DNA from: JBFMGS01 sp040752635
Lineage (GTDB): Bacteria; Bacillota; SHA-98; UBA4971
NCBI GenBank assembly: GCA_040752635.1
Contig: JBFMGS010000078.1
Span: 1-8,312, forward strand
Direction of reading: 5' to 3'
Length of the DNA stretch: 8,312 nucleotides
The notes beneath the pieces were generated by a model. It searched no databases, had not been told where the DNA came from, and saw nothing but the letters and a program-made list of their open reading frames with translations. Below are positions 5,841 to 8,312 of the stretch, in pieces. How positions within the stretch are numbered: position 1 is the stretch's first letter; each line of letters begins with the position of its first letter. The translations under genes and the position numbers were made by a program.

Positions 5841-7316
5841 ATGAGCGAAAGCGGTGAGCCTTTGTTGGTTTTGGGGAAACAGGAAGGTTGCAAGACATCC
5901 GAGGTTCGTGTTCATCCCAGCGTCCATTTCACCGAGAGCTATGAGATCGCAAGCGATGTGCTTGTTGTGGGTGGGGGGCCCGCTGGTGTGGCCGCAGCGA
6001 TAGCGGCAGCCCGCGAAAACGCGTCGGTGATTCTCGCCGAGCATTACGGCTTTCTCGGAGGCATGCCAGCGGCAGGGCTGGTTTCTCCGATGATGACTTT
6101 CCACAGCAGGAAAGGTCAGGTAGTGGGCGGGATCGGCCAGGAGGTTGTCTCGCGGCTCGTTGCCGTGGGGGGATCGCCGGGGCACGTTCGAGACACAATA
6201 GGCTTCGTCCCGTCTGTTACTCCTTTCGACCCTGAGAAGCTCAAGCTGGTCCTCCAGGAAATGGTTGAGGAGGCAGGTGTAAAGCTGATTTTCCACGTGG
6301 AAGCCCTGGCCGATCCCGAGGTTCTCGCCGCGAGCACGCCAGGGGCCGTGGAGAAGGTGCTCCTCCGTTGCCGGGGCAAACGAGGCTCCGAGACCCTCAC
6401 GGTCAAGGCGCGGGTGGTGGTGGACGCCAGCGGTCACGGCGACATAGCAGCCTCGGCCGGTTTCCCCGTAGCGATAGGCCGCGACGAAGACGGGCTCACG
6501 CAGCCTGCTACTCTCATCTTCAGGGTGGCAAACGTGGACCTGGAGAAGGTGAAGCGGCACATCGAGTCTACACCTGAGGATTTCGTGCTCGCGGATCCTC
6601 ACGCCGAACTTGGACCCGCCCAGTATCTTTCGGTCGCCGGGTTCTTCTCCATTGTGAGAAGGGCGGCAACCGAGGGCAACCTGCGGGTGCCCAGGGACAG
6701 AGTCCTGTTTTTCCAGGGCGCCCATCCGGGTGAGGTGGTGGTAAACATGAGCCGCGTGACGGGAGTGGACCCTCTCGATGTGATGGGTGTAACGAAGGCG
6801 GAAGCTGAAGCTCGCCGGCAGGTCGAGGAGATACATGCGTTTCTAAGACGGTACATCCCGGGATTTGCAGACTCGTACGTGGTCCAGACGGGTATTGAAA
6901 CAGCCTTTCGAGAATCGCGGCGGGTGCTGGGTTCATACGTCCTGAGCGCTGATGACGTCATTCGCGGAGCGCGCTTCGACGACGCTATTGCAATGGGAGC
7001 CTTCCCCATTGACATCCACGACCCTGACGGCAACGGTCTTACCACCGTGACGATGCTCGCTGACGCGGGGTACGAGATCCCGCTGCGGTGTCTTCTGCCA
7101 CGAGGCTCGAGAAACCTGATCGTGGCAGGCAGGTGCATCTCCACCACGCACGAGGCTTACTCTTCTGCCCGCGTGACTGCTACGTGCTTCGCGACCGGCC
7201 ACGCGGCGGGGGTCGCAGCGGCGCTCGCAGCCAGGACAGGTGGGGACATCTCAGCCGTCAGCAAGGATGAGGTCCGCACGAAACTTCGACAGGGGGGCGC
7301 CATCTTTGAGTCTTGA
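5841..7316 (+). CDS. FAD-dependent oxidoreductase (PF12831-like)
   Basis: This 491-residue protein has a Rossmann FAD-binding motif VVGGGPAGVAAAIAAAR (residues 42-58, GxGxxG at 44-49) with Glu67 at the end of the second strand for the ribose. VVDASGHGDIAA (residues 193-204) is the second nucleotide-contact region. The C-terminal part reads RESRRVLGSYVLSADD (357-372) and NLIVAGRCISTTHEAYSSAR (425-444), then the helix TGHAAGVAAALA. These are the familiar signatures of the PF12831 family, soluble flavoproteins often found in sugar or amino-sugar catabolic clusters. The substrate is unknown. The first 36 residues before the FAD motif are longer than usual. The ATG at 5841 has only a weak ribosome binding site, and in-frame TTG codons at 5862-5871 behind GGTGA are alternatives. 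It overlaps the acetyltransferase by 11 nt. Family is confident; exact start is not. Confidence 0.92.
   Translation: MSESGEPLLVLGKQEGCKTSEVRVHPSVHFTESYEIASDVLVVGGGPAGVAAAIAAARENASVILAEHYGFLGGMPAAGLVSPMMTFHSRKGQVVGGIGQEVVSRLVAVGGSPGHVRDTIGFVPSVTPFDPEKLKLVLQEMVEEAGVKLIFHVEALADPEVLAASTPGAVEKVLLRCRGKRGSETLTVKARVVVDASGHGDIAASAGFPVAIGRDEDGLTQPATLIFRVANVDLEKVKRHIESTPEDFVLADPHAELGPAQYLSVAGFFSIVRRAATEGNLRVPRDRVLFFQGAHPGEVVVNMSRVTGVDPLDVMGVTKAEAEARRQVEEIHAFLRRYIPGFADSYVVQTGIETAFRESRRVLGSYVLSADDVIRGARFDDAIAMGAFPIDIHDPDGNGLTTVTMLADAGYEIPLRCLLPRGSRNLIVAGRCISTTHEAYSSARVTATCFATGHAAGVAAALAARTGGDISAVSKDEVRTKLRQGGAIFES
7292..7297 (+). promoter_or_regulatory. Ribosome binding site favouring a TTG start for the acetyltransferase
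   Basis: A run of six G ends 8 nt before TTG at 7306, the usual distance. The in-frame ATG at 7321 is 23 nt away and has no other G-rich sequence close by. Confidence 0.5.
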
Positions 7317-8312
7317 CGCGATGCAGGCACAGGACGGACTGAAGACGCCCTACCGCGTTCCGGCGGGCATATCTGTGCACTATTACGATTACGACCTTGA
7401 GAGTGAAGTGGTTGACCTCTGGAACGAAAGCTTCCCGCGACGCTTCACAATGACCAGGCGACTTTTTCGGCAGAATACCGCTCTTGACAGAAACTTCGAC
7501 ACGAAGACGGCATTTGTGGCGAGAAAAGGCGGGGAACTTGCGGGGTATGCGTCCGGCAAGGTCCTGCGGGAGCCCGTTGGGAACCTCGGGCTCCTGTCGG
7601 GGACAGGGTGGCTCAGCACGGTATTCGTGGCGCCGCATCTGCGCCACGTAGGGATAGGCCGGGCACTCGTCCAGAGCGTCCTGGAATCGCTCAGATCCCG
7701 CGGGGCAAGCCGGATTCTGGCGGGACAGGACATCTGGCACTTCTTCCCGGGGGTCCCCGCGTCGTGCAGCGGTGCGGTCCGTTTCTTCGAGCGCCTTGGA
7801 TTCAGGGCCACTGGAGCCTGCGCCTTTGATCTGCGCGGGAACATAGCTGATTTCAGATTCCCCCCAGATGCCAGAGAATGCGTGCGAAAGCTCGAAGGCA
7901 GTTACGCGTTCCGCCCGGCCAAGAGCGACGAAAAGCAATCTGTCATCGAGTTCTTTGCGATGGAGTTCCCAGGACGGTGGCTCTACGAGGTAGCGGAGTT
8001 CTTTGATCGTGGGGGAGCAGCGGAGGACGTCATCGTGGCGTGCGCGGGCAGCGATATTGTGGGAGCCGCCCGCATTTACACCCGGGACTCAGCCGTTATC
8101 GGACCCAGCCTGTACTGGCTCTGCGACAGGGCTGACGGGGGCGGCCTCGGCCCCATAGGGGTCGCGGCAGGTCACCGGGGCAAGGGGCTGGGCCTCGTCC
8201 TCCTATCGACAGCGCTCTCGGAGCTCTCTAGCCGAGGGGTCACAGTGTGCAACATAGACTGGACCGTTCTTGTGGACTTTTACGGGCGTGCAGGCTTCCT
8301 TCCCTGGGAAAG
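7306..8312 (+). CDS. Tandem GNAT acetyltransferase (two domains, 3' end cut by window edge)
   Basis: The 335 codons read without a stop to the right edge. Two GNAT domains are present. The first spans about residues 23-175 with the acetyl-CoA loop RHVGIG (113-118) and the closing AVRFFERLGF (157-166). The second spans about 200-335 with RGKGLG (291-296) and ends DFYGRAGF (324-331) followed by PW. It is probably close to complete, because the last motif normally lies near the end of the domain. The family transfers acetyl groups from acetyl-CoA to amines such as amino sugars, amino acids or peptides. The acceptor is unknown. TTG at 7306 is chosen from its ribosome binding site; ATG at 7321 would shorten the protein by five residues. 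The overlap with the oxidoreductase gene suggests coupled translation. The acetyl-CoA loops look intact in both domains. Confidence 0.88.
   Translation, partial: MSLDAMQAQDGLKTPYRVPAGISVHYYDYDLESEVVDLWNESFPRRFTMTRRLFRQNTALDRNFDTKTAFVARKGGELAGYASGKVLREPVGNLGLLSGTGWLSTVFVAPHLRHVGIGRALVQSVLESLRSRGASRILAGQDIWHFFPGVPASCSGAVRFFERLGFRATGACAFDLRGNIADFRFPPDARECVRKLEGSYAFRPAKSDEKQSVIEFFAMEFPGRWLYEVAEFFDRGGAAEDVIVACAGSDIVGAARIYTRDSAVIGPSLYWLCDRADGGGLGPIGVAAGHRGKGLGLVLLSTALSELSSRGVTVCNIDWTVLVDFYGRAGFLPWE

Noticed and set aside
5820..6836. 338-codon open frame on the minus strand
   Set aside because: It lies antisense within the FAD oxidoreductase gene, whose family motifs are unmistakable. Its translation is rich in His, Arg and Cys with no domain; such long antisense frames are common in GC-rich genes.
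7258..7938. 226-codon open frame on the minus strand
   Set aside because: It is antisense to the end of the oxidoreductase gene and the GNAT gene, both supported by conserved motifs.

Overview
The window looks like part of a scaffold from a moderately GC-rich anaerobic bacterium, most likely of the Bacillota (Clostridia or a related high-GC class). The evidence is a CooS-type nickel-iron carbon monoxide dehydrogenase homologue, G-rich Shine-Dalgarno sequences, frequent GTG and TTG starts, and a DUF4127 gene. A run of exactly 100 N at 4821-4920 is a scaffolding placeholder, so the sequence probably comes from a draft or metagenome assembly. No rRNA, tRNA, CRISPR array, insertion sequence or prophage gene was seen.

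Left half, minus strand: an Rrf2-family iron-sulfur regulator (2320 to 1865) is followed by a CooS-like gene (1707 to the left edge, C-terminus missing). The regulator has a strong promoter (TTGACA, 17 bp, TAAAAT) whose -10 box lies inside a perfect palindrome, AGGACTA-aaa-TAGTCCT, so autoregulation is likely. The CooS-like protein keeps the CooS fold signatures and most cluster C ligands, but the cysteine normally found in the GICCTGNE motif is glutamate (GSIETGQE). Hybrid cluster protein (HCP), a homologue, uses a glutamate ligand in its cluster. This protein may therefore not oxidise CO. It may instead belong with the deviant CooS enzymes that carry an iron-sulfur-oxo hybrid cluster. The adjacent regulator has an NsrR-like N-terminus, which fits a nitrosative-stress role, but that is inference.

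Middle, 2399-2805: about 400 bp of non-coding DNA between the divergent units. It holds a 16-bp inverted repeat, GTGCAAC-ac-GTTGCAC, and further copies of the same half-site. These are good candidates for operators of the adjacent LacI-family regulator.

Right half, plus strand: a compact five-gene run made of a LacI-family regulator, a DUF4127 protein (interrupted by the N gap), a TIM-barrel protein of unknown function, an FAD-dependent oxidoreductase (PF12831-like) and a two-domain GNAT acetyltransferase (cut by the right edge). Two of the junctions overlap and the others are 58 and 30 bp. Four of the five starts are GTG or TTG. The cluster looks like a sugar-regulated catabolic or salvage operon, but its substrate cannot be read from the sequence.
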